Shown: positions 26,154 to 35,420 of the stretch, in pieces | Layout of the letters: each line of letters opens with the position of its first letter | Numbering within the stretch: the first letter of the stretch is position 1 | NCBI RefSeq assembly: GCF_029844725.1 | Contig: NZ_JAOCKJ010000001.1 | Coordinates: 620,001 to 684,000, forward strand | Source of the DNA: Pantoea sp. GD03673 | GTDB lineage: Bacteria; Pseudomonadota; Gammaproteobacteria; Enterobacterales; Enterobacteriaceae | DNA: 64,000 bases | Direction: 5' to 3' | Made by a program: the position numbers and the translations under genes | Notes under the pieces: model-generated | What the model was told of the DNA's origin: nothing | The model's input: the letters and a program-made list of their open reading frames with translations, nothing else | The model's database searches: none

Positions 26154-28508
26154 TTATTCGCTTGCCCACTTAGGCACGTTGCGTGTGATGAGGCTGAACT
26201 CACTATGTTTGAAGTCGGGCGTCTCTACTGGCAAGTCAGCACCGCTGCCCGGAATGAGAAACTGCGCCACGTTCATGATCATCTTCCCTTCCGAGCCGTG
26301 CTCAATACCGGCACCGCTCAGCTTCAGATAAGAGCCACCGCCGTTCAGCGTCAGCGTCTTCGGCGTGCTGATGATGATGTCATCGTCCGTGCTGGTCACA
26401 GTGAGTTGCTGCGCCGCATTCAGGTTCAGGCTATTGTGCTGTGCCTGCATCACCACGTCGCCCTGATTGGCTATCAGCGACATCTGCTGCTTATGGGCAA
26501 ACAGCCCCAGCGCCTGCTCAGCCGCCAGCGACAGGTTCTTTATCGCCCCCACGTTCAGGTTTTTACCGGCGTTAATAAAGGTGTGCCTGCCGCTGGTTAA
26601 CTGCAGGTGTTCGCCCGATGTCAGGGCAACACCCTGCGGGGCGCTTGCCAGCAGCACCGCCGACTGCAACCCTTTCAGCCGCTCAGCTGCGAGGCTCAGC
26701 TGCGCGGAGATGTCGCAGGTCAGCGCCTGTGCCGCCTGTGCCGCGTTGTTCAGCGCCTGCATCTGCTCGTTAGCCGCGCTGATGTTGTTGAGTGCGGGTT
26801 GCATCGCCAGCACTTCACCCTGCGCTTTCGGCTGCTCGTCTGCCGTCAGGAACAGGCCGCTGCCCGCCCGTACCGCACCGCGCTCATCGGTCCTGAGCTC
26901 AAAACCACGTCCGCGTGGCTTACGCTGTGCATCCACAATATGACCGAGGCTAATCTGACTTTTGCCGTACTCCGTCGCCAGCTTGATGTGCTCCTGCTGG
27001 CGCAGGTCTTCCATCCTGAGCTTGTTATTGGCGGGTGTGCGCAGTACGTTGCGGCTGTGGTTATCACGGGTAACGTGGTCTGCATGTTCGGAGTCATGCT
27101 GCGCGTGGGCGATGTAGGGCCGATCTGGATCACCGCTATCGAAAGCCACGGAGACCTCAGTGCCTGCCAGCAGCGGCGCATGCCAGCCATAATCCGGGCC
27201 GGCATACGGTTTTGCCAGCCGCAACCACAGGTAGCTGTATCCGGCTTCGCGCGCGTTGCGGTCAAAATCCAGCCGCACGCGATAGCGCCCGGTGTTATCC
27301 AGCCAGGCGTAGAGGTCGCTGCTGTCGGTACTTTCAACGCGGGCAGGCAATGTGCCGCTGATTATCGGGCGATCAATCAGTGCCGGACGCCAGCACAGCT
27401 TATCGCTGTAGGGTACGCCATCGAAGTGCAGACTGAAGCTTTTACTGCGCGAACCTTTACTGCGCACGCGGGTGATGACAATCCCGTCGGCAAACCCTGC
27501 CGGAAACGCATCGCCACTCTCCAGCACCTGCCCTGGCGTCAGCTGCGCGCTGTTGCTTTTGCCGCAGGCCTGTTGCTGATCGCTGAGCAGGCGCTCATGC
27601 CGCAGCTGGGCAAAGAACGCCCCCGATTCCGCATCATCCGGCTCACCTTCAGACAGAAACGGTTCAGCGTAGTGATAGACCTCACCGGTGGTGATACCTT
27701 CGGGACCGGTGACGGACTGCGTGCTGTCCTGCGGCACCAGCGCTTCGCGGTAGTTGTAATCCCTTGTGGCAACCCGGGCGCTCACCACACTGTTGTGCGT
27801 TTCAATGCGCTCAATGCTCTCCAGACCGCTATTGGTCAGGCCCGAAGCCGGGTGCACGGGCAATCGCATACCCTGCTGATAATGTTGCTGAGAATCGAGA
27901 AAGATCACAACGTCCTGACCGAGGCGATTGTCCATCTCAAAGCGCCAGAAAATCCCGACCTCCGCGAGCAGGCGCTGCATAAACTGCAGATCAGTCTCGC
28001 GCCACTGCGTGATGAGCTCGCGCTGCGGATATTCACGCGTCAGCCGAAAGCCAAAGTCCGGCCCCTCAAACTGATGTGAGCGCAGCACCTGCTCCACCAC
28101 TTCCGGCACCGACATATTGAGGTAGATCTCGCTGCGGCGGGTGTGACGCAGCAGCGCCAGACGCGGTACCAGCGTTAGCCGGTAGCGGGTTTCATCAGCA
28201 GAGGTGGACAGTCGACGAAACGAGTGCACCACGCCATATACCTGACGCACCGGCAGAGCAGGCGCGCCGGTAAAAACCGGCTGTTGGAAAGTAAAGGTGG
28301 CGGGCTTCAGCAACACCGCTTCAGTGGCAACTGTTGCACTGTCGCAGGTCACGGTGACGACATAGCGCCACGGCTCGCTGAGCGCTTCTTCGGCGTGGAA
28401 GTTAAGCACGTCCAGCGTGTGCGGGCAGTCGTGCACGCTGACCAGATAGCGGGAATGCCCCAGCGTCTGCGTCATTTTTTGCGCGGCGGAAACCAGTATT
28501 TCAGACAC
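26154..28508 (-). CDS. vgrG: VgrG spike protein (second, divergent copy)
   Basis: 784 aa starting with GTG seven bases after GGAGG; the start overlaps the clpV remnant. Domain order is as in other VgrGs: gp27-like base (LNFHAEEALSEPW, TRRSEIYLNMSVPEVVEQVL), gp5 OB-fold and DUF2345-type needle repeats (about 560-740). It then ends with a short ~35-residue tail (SGADLPVETPDFKHSEFSLI), unlike the transthyretin-type extension of the other VgrG. It probably carries the 967-aa effector encoded 16 bases downstream. About half of its residues match the other VgrG, so it is not a recent duplicate. Confidence 0.93.
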   Translation of the reverse strand: MSEILVSAAQKMTQTLGHSRYLVSVHDCPHTLDVLNFHAEEALSEPWRYVVTVTCDSATVATEAVLLKPATFTFQQPVFTGAPALPVRQVYGVVHSFRRLSTSADETRYRLTLVPRLALLRHTRRSEIYLNMSVPEVVEQVLRSHQFEGPDFGFRLTREYPQRELITQWRETDLQFMQRLLAEVGIFWRFEMDNRLGQDVVIFLDSQQHYQQGMRLPVHPASGLTNSGLESIERIETHNSVVSARVATRDYNYREALVPQDSTQSVTGPEGITTGEVYHYAEPFLSEGEPDDAESGAFFAQLRHERLLSDQQQACGKSNSAQLTPGQVLESGDAFPAGFADGIVITRVRSKGSRSKSFSLHFDGVPYSDKLCWRPALIDRPIISGTLPARVESTDSSDLYAWLDNTGRYRVRLDFDRNAREAGYSYLWLRLAKPYAGPDYGWHAPLLAGTEVSVAFDSGDPDRPYIAHAQHDSEHADHVTRDNHSRNVLRTPANNKLRMEDLRQQEHIKLATEYGKSQISLGHIVDAQRKPRGRGFELRTDERGAVRAGSGLFLTADEQPKAQGEVLAMQPALNNISAANEQMQALNNAAQAAQALTCDISAQLSLAAERLKGLQSAVLLASAPQGVALTSGEHLQLTSGRHTFINAGKNLNVGAIKNLSLAAEQALGLFAHKQQMSLIANQGDVVMQAQHNSLNLNAAQQLTVTSTDDDIIISTPKTLTLNGGGSYLKLSGAGIEHGSEGKMIMNVAQFLIPGSGADLPVETPDFKHSEFSLITRNVPKWASE

Positions 28509-29211
28509 AGCTGACCTCCGTTGCAGGCGCGTTAAACTCCATCACCACGCCCTCTTCGTCATACCGGTCCAGTTGCAGAATCTGCGGATGCTGAGTGGTG
28601 GTAATATATTGCAGCGGTTGCTGACTCAGTACTGGCAAAATCTGCTGATTGAGCAGGCTGTCGGCGTCGCGCGCGTCGGTATCCGGCAGCAGGCAGGCGT
28701 CAGTCACCGTATCATAATGTGTAGCCGTGATTCCCATCTGTAGATCATAGTGGCGAAGCGGCCGCTGGCTCATCTTTTTAAGCTTCCTCTCCACGTTGAT
28801 GTCCATGGCTTCTGGTGCCAGAGGAAGGTAACTCCCCGTCCGGATGCGTGCCAGCAGCGCGGGCTGGAAGTTGTCACGCAGTATCGGACCCAGGCACTCA
28901 TGCATGTCGGATTCGATGGATTCCGGCACCTCCCCCAGTTGCTGCATCGTTGAGGCGTGCAGGCGCTGCGCGATGGCGCTTAGAGCCGCGTCCTGCAGCA
29001 CCACGCGGGTACTGAGCTGGTTTTCCAGTGCCGGTAACTCTGCCTGCTCATCCTTCATTAACGAAGAGAGCGGTATGCCGATCCGGTCGGCGATGACGCT
29101 CGCCATAATGCTTACATCAACGTAAGCGGTGAGCAGCGGTTCGCCGGGTTGCAGCGCCTGCGCACAGCAGGGATTCAGGCGACGCAGAAGCGCTGCTGTC
29201 TGACTGTCCAT
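28501..29211 (-). pseudogene. clpV: clpV (tssH) remnant: in-frame deletion product, 236 codons
   Basis: The frame is open and has a ribosome site (GGAG before ATG 29211), but it is a collage of ClpV pieces. Residues 1-20 (AALLRRLNPCCAQALQ) are the very N-terminus. Residues ~21-88 (VIADRIGIPLSSLMKDEQ, STRVVLQDAALSAIAQRL) are the start of the second AAA+ module. Residues ~89-236 (PILRDNFQPALLARIRTG, LNQQILPVLSQQ) are the end of the second module. Normal ClpV has roughly 870-900 residues. Both Walker A/B sets are gone, so no ATPase activity is possible. ClpV recycles the contracted sheath. Two in-frame deletions explain the structure; whether the stub is still made is unknown. Confidence 0.87.
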
Positions 29212-29385
29212 AATAAATTTCTCCGGGTTAGAAGCATGCTACCGCCCATCGCCGTAATCCAAAGCGCATAAGGCCGGTTGAAAGGTGAAGATGACTCATA
29301 GTTTCACCCGAAGTGGATGAAGGCATAAGGCATCTTCCGCAAATGCTGACGCCGCGGGTGAACTTCCCCTGGGCATCAGTGCGAA

Positions 29386-29630
29386 TCAGGCTGTTGCACT
29401 TTTATTCCACGAATCGGACTGCATAATATTGCCGTCTTTGCAGGGGTCAGGGCTGTAAGAGTCGATGTCTCTGGTGAACAGGAACGGCAAATGAATGCGG
29501 CGGCCGTGATATACTGGTTATATTTCTGCGCCACCACTTCGATGCTGCCCTCGCGATCCTTAACGTCCACGGAACCTTTGATGTCCGCACCGCCGCCGTC
29601 CTTCAACCCCAGGTATACCGTAATTACTAT
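29386..29630 (-). pseudogene. hcp: hcp (tssD) remnant: lost start, frameshift and internal deletion
   Basis: Behind GGAGTAACAC, where hcp should begin, the codons read ATA-GTA-ATT-ACG-GTATAC instead of ATG-GCA-ATT-CCG-GTATAC. The sequence then follows Hcp: VYLGLKDGGGADIKGSVDVK and DREGSIEVVAQKYNQYI. The frame shifts, continues RIHLPFLFTRDIDSYSP, and jumps straight to the Hcp C-terminus KDGNIMQSDSWNKSATA at 29386. About 85-90 central codons are missing. Hcp forms the inner tube of the T6SS. In related loci it lies at this place, between the OmpA-type gene and clpV. Confidence 0.88.
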
Positions 29631-29633
29631 GTG

Positions 29634-31301
29634 TTACTCCGTTTCTGGATATTCGTCGCCATCATCCTGTGATGCCGGCAGGGTTGCGTCCGGCATCCGG
29701 CAGGCATCCGCCTGCGGCACCAGACTGATCTCGACGCGCCTGTTAGCCGCGCGGCCATCCGATGTGTCGTTACTCTCAAGTGGACGATCTGCACCGTAGC
29801 CCTGCACCGCAAAACAACTCTCCGGCACGTCGCCGGTGTCGCGCATCCAGTCGCGCACCGCCTGAGCACGCCGTAAAGAGAGCGCCTGGTTAAGTTGTGC
29901 ATTCCCGGTACTGTCGGTATGGCCGCTGACAACAATCAGCCAGCCCGGACGGGCTTTAATGCCAACCAGCGAGTTCACCAGCATGCGGGTGGATCCGGCC
30001 TTCAGATCGGCCTTACCCGTGTCAAACAGCGACATGCTGTCAAGGCGCACAATCTTCGGCGCAGCAACAGGGAGCGGTTTCGCTGGCGGAACATAGCTAT
30101 CAATCGCCTGCTGCAGCGCAAACCACAGCCGCGCCCCCGGATAGAGGCCCAGTCCGTAACTTGGCGGTTCGCCCTGACGGTGCCAGCGTTCAAGCAGCAG
30201 CGCATCCTGCTGCAAGCCTGTCAACGTTGCCGCCATGACATCATGGCTCTCCGCCGGAATGGCGTACCAGCGTTGCAGGGTCATTCCGGTGCGTTCAATC
30301 AGCGCGCGATTATTCATCACCGAGCAGGCAGTGGCCGCCAGAGCGCAGAAAAGCAGGACACCGGTGACGCGACGAGCCGTGCGTCCGCCCTGTACGGCAA
30401 ATGTCAGGGGTGCCAGCACGGCAAGCAGCGGATCAGTAAACGGACGATCCGGCATGGTGTCCGGCATTGGGGTGACGTAGCGCATGATGGCGTGACGCGT
30501 TAGCCACTGGCTCCAGAGCGAATCCGTGTCTCCCGTCTCCGCACCCAGACGCAGGAAAAGCGCTACCGGATGCTGTCCGGGGCTGAGTCGATCCGGCTTT
30601 TGCAATTCATCGAGAATGATCTGGCGGATTAATGCCGATGCCTGGCGGAGCGCCGGAACGCAGCGGATATTGTCACCCTGCTGCTGCCAGTCATCGACGG
30701 ATTGTTGGTTACCTTCGTCATCGGTCAGCGTCGTGACATCACCACTATTGAGTAACCACGGTGTAGAGGGACCGGAGAGCTGGCACTGCACCGCAAGCGG
30801 CAGCGGAAATCCGGTGACGCCAGTAAGGCTGCCGAGCAACTGTCGTAGCGCGCGGATGCTGGCCCTCAGCTCTCCTTCATCGCTAATCTGATCGGGCAGG
30901 CAGGTGTAAAGCACCGACAGACGCCCCGCCTGGCCAGGCGCATATCGCCAGATTTGTTCAACGCTCTCACGCAGCGATGTCAGCCTGTCGATTCTGTGCA
31001 GGCTGCCCGCCGCGCTTTTACGCACCCGTTGCTCACCAAACAACACATCCAGCCCGTTGCCCGTCACCAGCACAACCGGGCCGTCAGGCAGATCGGTTAA
31101 CAATGTTTCGCTGGCTGCTGAGCTGGCGGTGAAACGCTGCCAGACGGAGCGCAACACCACAGAAACAACCACCAGCCCCGCCAACGTGACCAGCCACTTA
31201 AGCGGCAACGACAGTGGTAAGAAACTCCACAGCAGCCACAGCAGCGCGGAAACAGCAATCGCCGTTGGCAGCAGTACAGATAAGGTAAAGGAGCGGCGCA
31301 T
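29634..31301 (-). CDS. T6SS-associated OmpA-domain membrane protein (TagL-like)
   Basis: 555 aa from the ATG that overlaps the tssL stop (TGATG). Two N-terminal membrane helices (about 7-27 and 35-53) and one near residue 310-330 (VTGVLLFCALAATACSVM) are followed by a C-terminal OmpA/Pal-type peptidoglycan-binding domain. This domain includes VSGHTDSTGNAQLNQALSLR and GYGADRPLESNDTSDGRAANR. Proteins of this layout encoded next to tssL anchor the T6SS membrane complex to the cell wall. It appears complete. Confidence 0.88.
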   Translation of the reverse strand: MRRSFTLSVLLPTAIAVSALLWLLWSFLPLSLPLKWLVTLAGLVVVSVVLRSVWQRFTASSAASETLLTDLPDGPVVLVTGNGLDVLFGEQRVRKSAAGSLHRIDRLTSLRESVEQIWRYAPGQAGRLSVLYTCLPDQISDEGELRASIRALRQLLGSLTGVTGFPLPLAVQCQLSGPSTPWLLNSGDVTTLTDDEGNQQSVDDWQQQGDNIRCVPALRQASALIRQIILDELQKPDRLSPGQHPVALFLRLGAETGDTDSLWSQWLTRHAIMRYVTPMPDTMPDRPFTDPLLAVLAPLTFAVQGGRTARRVTGVLLFCALAATACSVMNNRALIERTGMTLQRWYAIPAESHDVMAATLTGLQQDALLLERWHRQGEPPSYGLGLYPGARLWFALQQAIDSYVPPAKPLPVAAPKIVRLDSMSLFDTGKADLKAGSTRMLVNSLVGIKARPGWLIVVSGHTDSTGNAQLNQALSLRRAQAVRDWMRDTGDVPESCFAVQGYGADRPLESNDTSDGRAANRRVEISLVPQADACRMPDATLPASQDDGDEYPETE

Positions 31302-31984
31302 CAGGAGCGCAGCTCCGGCAGCTGAGCAGCCAGCAGTGACTGCAACCACAGATGGCCTCCCCACCACACCAGACCGGTCACGATCAGCGCCATTCCGGCC
31401 CAGACCCAGGCCGAACGGAACCAGCGGAAGTGGCGAAGCCGGGTTTTGCTAACCACCAGCGATAATTCCGCGTCCAGCGGAGAGACGCGCTCATTCAGTG
31501 CATCGAGCGCCTGCTGGCGCAGCGCGGGATTAGCCGCTCCTGTGCCATACATGCCCTGAAAGCCCAGCGACAGCACCCTCTGATAGCAGGTCAAAACTTC
31601 CTGACGTGGCGCTGGCTGGCGCAGGATTTCGGCCACGCGATCCCAGAGCGCTTCCCCCGCGCGCAGCGAGCCAAAGAAACGTGCCTGCAGCGGCACACTG
31701 CGCCACTCAACCTGCGCGCTCACTGTGCCATCACCGCTCTGCGCATCGCCAGGCGCACGGTTCAGCACGGTCTCGTCCAGCAGCGCACACTGGGCGTAAC
31801 TGACGTGCGCAATGCTCTCGTCGTCAATCCCCGCCTCTTTCAGTGCAGCGCGAACGCTTTCCACCTGTGCCACGCAGTTGCGATACAGCTGCCTGCCATC
31901 CGTAATGCTGGTGGCATGTTTCAGCATTGACACCGTCAGCCAGGTGTCTGCCATCAGTTTGTCGATATTGATGTCGTTAGTCAT
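31301..31984 (-). CDS. tssL: T6SS inner-membrane protein TssL (DotU/IcmH)
   Basis: 227 aa. Cytoplasmic helical domain with the DotU pattern (LVSMLKHA-like start, AQCALLDETVLNR, WRSVPLQARFFGSLRAGEALW) and one C-terminal membrane helix (WVWAGMALIVTGLVWWGG). Partner of TssM and TssJ in the trans-envelope complex. It starts inside the end of tssK (ATGA overlap) and ends on the start of the OmpA-type gene, where peptidoglycan binding is supplied as a separate protein. Confidence 0.93.
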   Translation of the reverse strand: MTNDINIDKLMADTWLTVSMLKHATSITDGRQLYRNCVAQVESVRAALKEAGIDDESIAHVSYAQCALLDETVLNRAPGDAQSGDGTVSAQVEWRSVPLQARFFGSLRAGEALWDRVAEILRQPAPRQEVLTCYQRVLSLGFQGMYGTGAANPALRQQALDALNERVSPLDAELSLVVSKTRLRHFRWFRSAWVWAGMALIVTGLVWWGGHLWLQSLLAAQLPELRS

Positions 31985-33330
31985 GAGCGCATCACCGCGA
32001 AGAGTTCCAGTTCAAGGTTGCCCAGCAGTGACGGCACGTAGAACAGACATACGCCCTGATCCAGCATGGTGGCGGCAGCAGGACTGGACATATCCAACGC
32101 AAAGTACTGGTTCTCCATCCGGACCGGCAGTGCAGCAGGCACGCGGCTGACAGTGATCAGCGGAATACCGTTCAGTGCGCTGCTGGATATCGCATTCACA
32201 TCGTCCGGCGCCCCCGCTTTGCATAACTCAGGAAAGCGTTCAGTAACCTGCCAGGCTGGCACGTCAGAGCGGACTGAAAGATAGAAGTCGGCGTCTTCCC
32301 GCAAACGCAGGTCGTGCAGCGAGGCTTTCCACGTCTGGCTGTCGGGCCGCGACATCTCCAGCGCTACCACACGAGACGGCAGGCTGGCTTCCAGCAACGA
32401 GGCAATCAGATCAAACAGCGGCGGGAAGGTTTGAGCGAGCGAGTCATGCCGATAGAGCGGAATCGCTTCAATATCGTGTTCAAGAGAAAAGGTCATGATG
32501 CTACCCGCAAGACGCGTCAGCTCGGCCCACACCTGCTCCGGGTGACGATCAGGCGTACGCTCATATTCGCTGAGCACACGGGCATGCGAGTTCAGTGCAT
32601 TCAGCAACCAGAACAGCGATACATCAGCCACGGCAAAATCGGCCAGACGCTCGTTGCTTTCGCGGCGCATCGACATCAGTCGCTGACGGCGTGAACGCAA
32701 CTGACGGTTCAACAGCACCAGTCGTTCCTGCAGCGCCGCGCTTGCAGACCAGCGCCCCAGCGGCGGGATGAAAGCAGCGTCAACACGCCATCCGCTCTGC
32801 CCGTCTTTTATCAGGCGACAGAGCGTGCAGGTTTCCCATGCTTCATTACTCTCATGAGCAAAGCGCAGCGCCAGGCTGAAGCGTGCCACCGCCATAGACT
32901 CCATCTCTGAAGCGAAGGCATCCTGCACGCTGACCCACTCTTCACGGAATCGCTGAGGTCGCTTGGTGATCTCACCTTCCGATTTGACGTTGTCACCACC
33001 AGGCTGCATGAGCGGAAGCGCCAGCATCACAATCACGCTGTCAGTATCGGCAGATACATCGTTGTTCAAATCGCGCGGCGCCGGTGCCAGATCCGCATGC
33101 TGCGTGTCAATAAGCGTGCCATCCGGCAGCCAGGCACGTAGTGCCTGAATGCGCACCCGGCCAGAAGAGAGCTGGGATTCATCCAGCTCCAGCGTTTCAA
33201 TGCCCCACGGATGGGGCGAGGCGAGCGCCGCGAGGCCGGCATTAGTGAAGGCCTCCCAGGCTGATTGCTGCTGGAACTGCTGAGGAGACAGTAGCGCCCC
33301 CTCGTTCCATAACGGACGATATATTTTCAT
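31981..33330 (-). CDS. tssK: T6SS baseplate-membrane connector TssK
   Basis: 449 aa, ImpJ/VasE family. It begins with MKIYRPLWNEGALLSPQQFQQQSAWE, the usual N-terminal shoulder domain, and contains the helical LLNRQLRSRRQRLMSMRRES stretch and the C-terminal receptor-binding head (ITVSRVPAALPVRMENQYFAL). TssK links the baseplate to TssL/TssM. Gap of 17 bases to tssC. Apparently intact. Confidence 0.93.
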   Translation of the reverse strand: MKIYRPLWNEGALLSPQQFQQQSAWEAFTNAGLAALASPHPWGIETLELDESQLSSGRVRIQALRAWLPDGTLIDTQHADLAPAPRDLNNDVSADTDSVIVMLALPLMQPGGDNVKSEGEITKRPQRFREEWVSVQDAFASEMESMAVARFSLALRFAHESNEAWETCTLCRLIKDGQSGWRVDAAFIPPLGRWSASAALQERLVLLNRQLRSRRQRLMSMRRESNERLADFAVADVSLFWLLNALNSHARVLSEYERTPDRHPEQVWAELTRLAGSIMTFSLEHDIEAIPLYRHDSLAQTFPPLFDLIASLLEASLPSRVVALEMSRPDSQTWKASLHDLRLREDADFYLSVRSDVPAWQVTERFPELCKAGAPDDVNAISSSALNGIPLITVSRVPAALPVRMENQYFALDMSSPAAATMLDQGVCLFYVPSLLGNLELELFAVMRS

Positions 33331-33347
33331 CCCTGATATTCCGTTTG

Positions 33348-34889
33348 TCAGAATTTAGCTTTTGGCATCTGCGACACCAACGACAGGTTCACGTCCATGC
33401 CTTCCACCTGGAAGTGCGGGATGGCAAACAGCTTGATGCGGAAGAAGCCGGGGTTGTCTTCAATATCTTCCACCAGCACTTTGGCATTGCGCAGCGGATG
33501 AGACGCCTTTAGCTCGTCGCCCGGATCGGTCATCCCGGTGACCAGGCTCTTCACCCACGTATTCAGCTCAAGTTCAAGCAGACGACGGTCTTTGGTGGTG
33601 CCGATGTTTTCGCGCTGAATTAGCTTCAGGTAATGGGCGATACGTGACAGCAGGAAAATATACGGCAGGCGTGCATTGATTCGGCTGTTAGCGGTGGCAT
33701 CAGGCGTGTCGTACAGCGCTGACTTTTGAGTCGAATTAGCCGAGAAGAAGCAGGCGTAATCGCGGTTTTTGTAGTACGACAGCGTGATAAAGCCGAGGTT
33801 GGCGAACTCAAACTCGCGGGTTTCCGGGATCATCACCTCAGACGGGATTTTCACCTGGTTGCCCGTGCCGACATCGTACAGGTGGAGCGGCAGATCCTGC
33901 ACCGCACCGCCGGCCTGTGGGCCACGAATTTGCACGCACCAGCCGTTGCTGATGAAGCTGCGCACCATGTTGGAGGCGAAGGCAAATGAAGCGTTGGTCC
34001 AGAGGTATTTGTCATGCTCCGGGCCTTTCACTTCTTCCACGTAGTTAAAGCTGCGCAACGGCACGGTATCCGGGCCATATGGCAGACGTCCTAACACGCG
34101 CGGCATGGTCAGGCCGATGTAGCGTGAATCGTCGGTTTCGCGGAACGATTTCCACTTAATGTATTCTGCACGGTCAAAGTAGTTGCCGATGTCTTTAATC
34201 GCCGCAACCGCTTTCATTGAATCTTTCAGGAAAAATGCCGGGCCCGCCGAGCCGATAAACGGCATATGCGCCGCAGCGGCCACTCTAGAGATGTTACGCA
34301 GCAGCGCCACATCCTGTGCGGAGGCATCGAATTCGTATGAGGAGATTAATGCGCTAATCGGTTCGCCGCCAGGTGTGTCGTATTCGGCCACGTATGTCTG
34401 CAGATAGAGGCCGCTCTTGGTTATTTCCGGTGCGTATTCGAAGTCCTGGCGCAAATCCTCCTTGGAGAGATCAAGTAACTCGATTTTGACGTTCTGGCGA
34501 AAATCGGTCTTATCCACTAGCGACTTCAGGCCGCGCCATACAGATTCTACTTTCTGGAAGTCATCGTGGTGCATCACCTCATCCAGCTGGCGGCTGATTT
34601 GCTGGTCAAGCTGGGCGATGTGGTGATCGATCAGGTGTTTGTTCAGCTTTTCAACCCGGGTACCGCTCTGCATCAGGCGTTCCAGAAACACCTGCATGGC
34701 TGCGGTAGTGCGCTCATCTGCAGAAGCATCAGACATTGTCTGATTATCCTGCCAGACGTTCAGATCGCTCAGGGTTGAAACGGGAGACAGGTTGACCTTT
34801 TCAAACAACGAGCTGTAAACACTGTTGCTGGTCGGTTTTTCAAGTACAGTAGTTTCGCCGCCGTGCGCGGTTTCGTTTTGTACAGACAT
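33348..34889 (-). CDS. tssC: T6SS contractile-sheath large subunit TssC
   Basis: 513 aa (VipB). Characteristic segments: QVFLERLMQSGTRVEKLNKH, FQKVESVWRGLKSLVDKTDF, EYDTPGGEPISALISSYEFD, and ENIGTTKDRRLLELELNTW, with a C-terminal NPGFFRIKLFAIPHFQVEGM. It forms the outer sheath together with TssB. I use the ATG at 34889; another in-frame ATG six bases upstream is possible. Appears complete, although its partner gene tssB carries a frameshift. Confidence 0.93.
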   Translation of the reverse strand: MSVQNETAHGGETTVLEKPTSNSVYSSLFEKVNLSPVSTLSDLNVWQDNQTMSDASADERTTAAMQVFLERLMQSGTRVEKLNKHLIDHHIAQLDQQISRQLDEVMHHDDFQKVESVWRGLKSLVDKTDFRQNVKIELLDLSKEDLRQDFEYAPEITKSGLYLQTYVAEYDTPGGEPISALISSYEFDASAQDVALLRNISRVAAAAHMPFIGSAGPAFFLKDSMKAVAAIKDIGNYFDRAEYIKWKSFRETDDSRYIGLTMPRVLGRLPYGPDTVPLRSFNYVEEVKGPEHDKYLWTNASFAFASNMVRSFISNGWCVQIRGPQAGGAVQDLPLHLYDVGTGNQVKIPSEVMIPETREFEFANLGFITLSYYKNRDYACFFSANSTQKSALYDTPDATANSRINARLPYIFLLSRIAHYLKLIQRENIGTTKDRRLLELELNTWVKSLVTGMTDPGDELKASHPLRNAKVLVEDIEDNPGFFRIKLFAIPHFQVEGMDVNLSLVSQMPKAKF

Positions 34890-34904
34890 GAGCATTCTCT
34901 TTCG

Positions 34905-35420
34905 TTAATCCGTTAATCCGTTAATCAAATGGAGCCAGACTTTTTTCCGTTGCCAATGCTGACAGTTCGCTGCGCAGCTCGTTGCTAAGCGCGGGACCTT
35001 TGAGGATGGTTTCCAACGCTTTGCGAAAGTCGCGTTGTCCAGCAGGTTAGATTTGAGGTCGCGCATGGCGAGTAAGGCTCGCAGCTGTGGGATCTGGCGG
35101 GCAACCTGCTCCGGTTCGAAGTCTTTCATGTCTTCGAAGCGAAGTGAGACATTGTCTTCGCTGCCGTCTGCCTTAAGGGTGTTTTTGACTGAGAGGTTAA
35201 CGGACGGAGCAATATCCGCCAGCACGCTGTTGAAGTTGTTTTTATCGACGTTGATTTTTTCACGCTCAGAGATCGGACACTGCTCCTGACCGTTGCTGAA
35301 GTCACCTGTAACCAACAACTTCAAAGGCAACTCGGTTTTCTTAGCAGCGCCACCCGTATGTAACGTCAATTGGAGATTAATGCGGCCTTTGGGAACCTCT
35401 GACTGGTAAAAATTTCTCAT
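34905..35420 (-). pseudogene. tssB: tssB (sheath small subunit) with a late frameshift
   Basis: The start is ATG 35420 behind GGAGTAAAT (MRNFYQSEVPKGRINLQLTL). The frame is normal through LPLKLLVTGDF, NVDKNNFNSVLADI and FEPEQVARQIPQLRALLAMR, up to LLDNATF. Then a T is missing at about 35026. The actual frame continues WKPSSKVPRLATS to a stop at 34905. The family ending (FRKALETILKGPALSNELRS, stop 34921) lies in the next frame. About 35 C-terminal residues are replaced. The lesion is in a three-base T run, so a sequencing error must be considered. If real, sheath assembly with TssC is doubtful. First gene of the T6SS operon. Confidence 0.8.
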
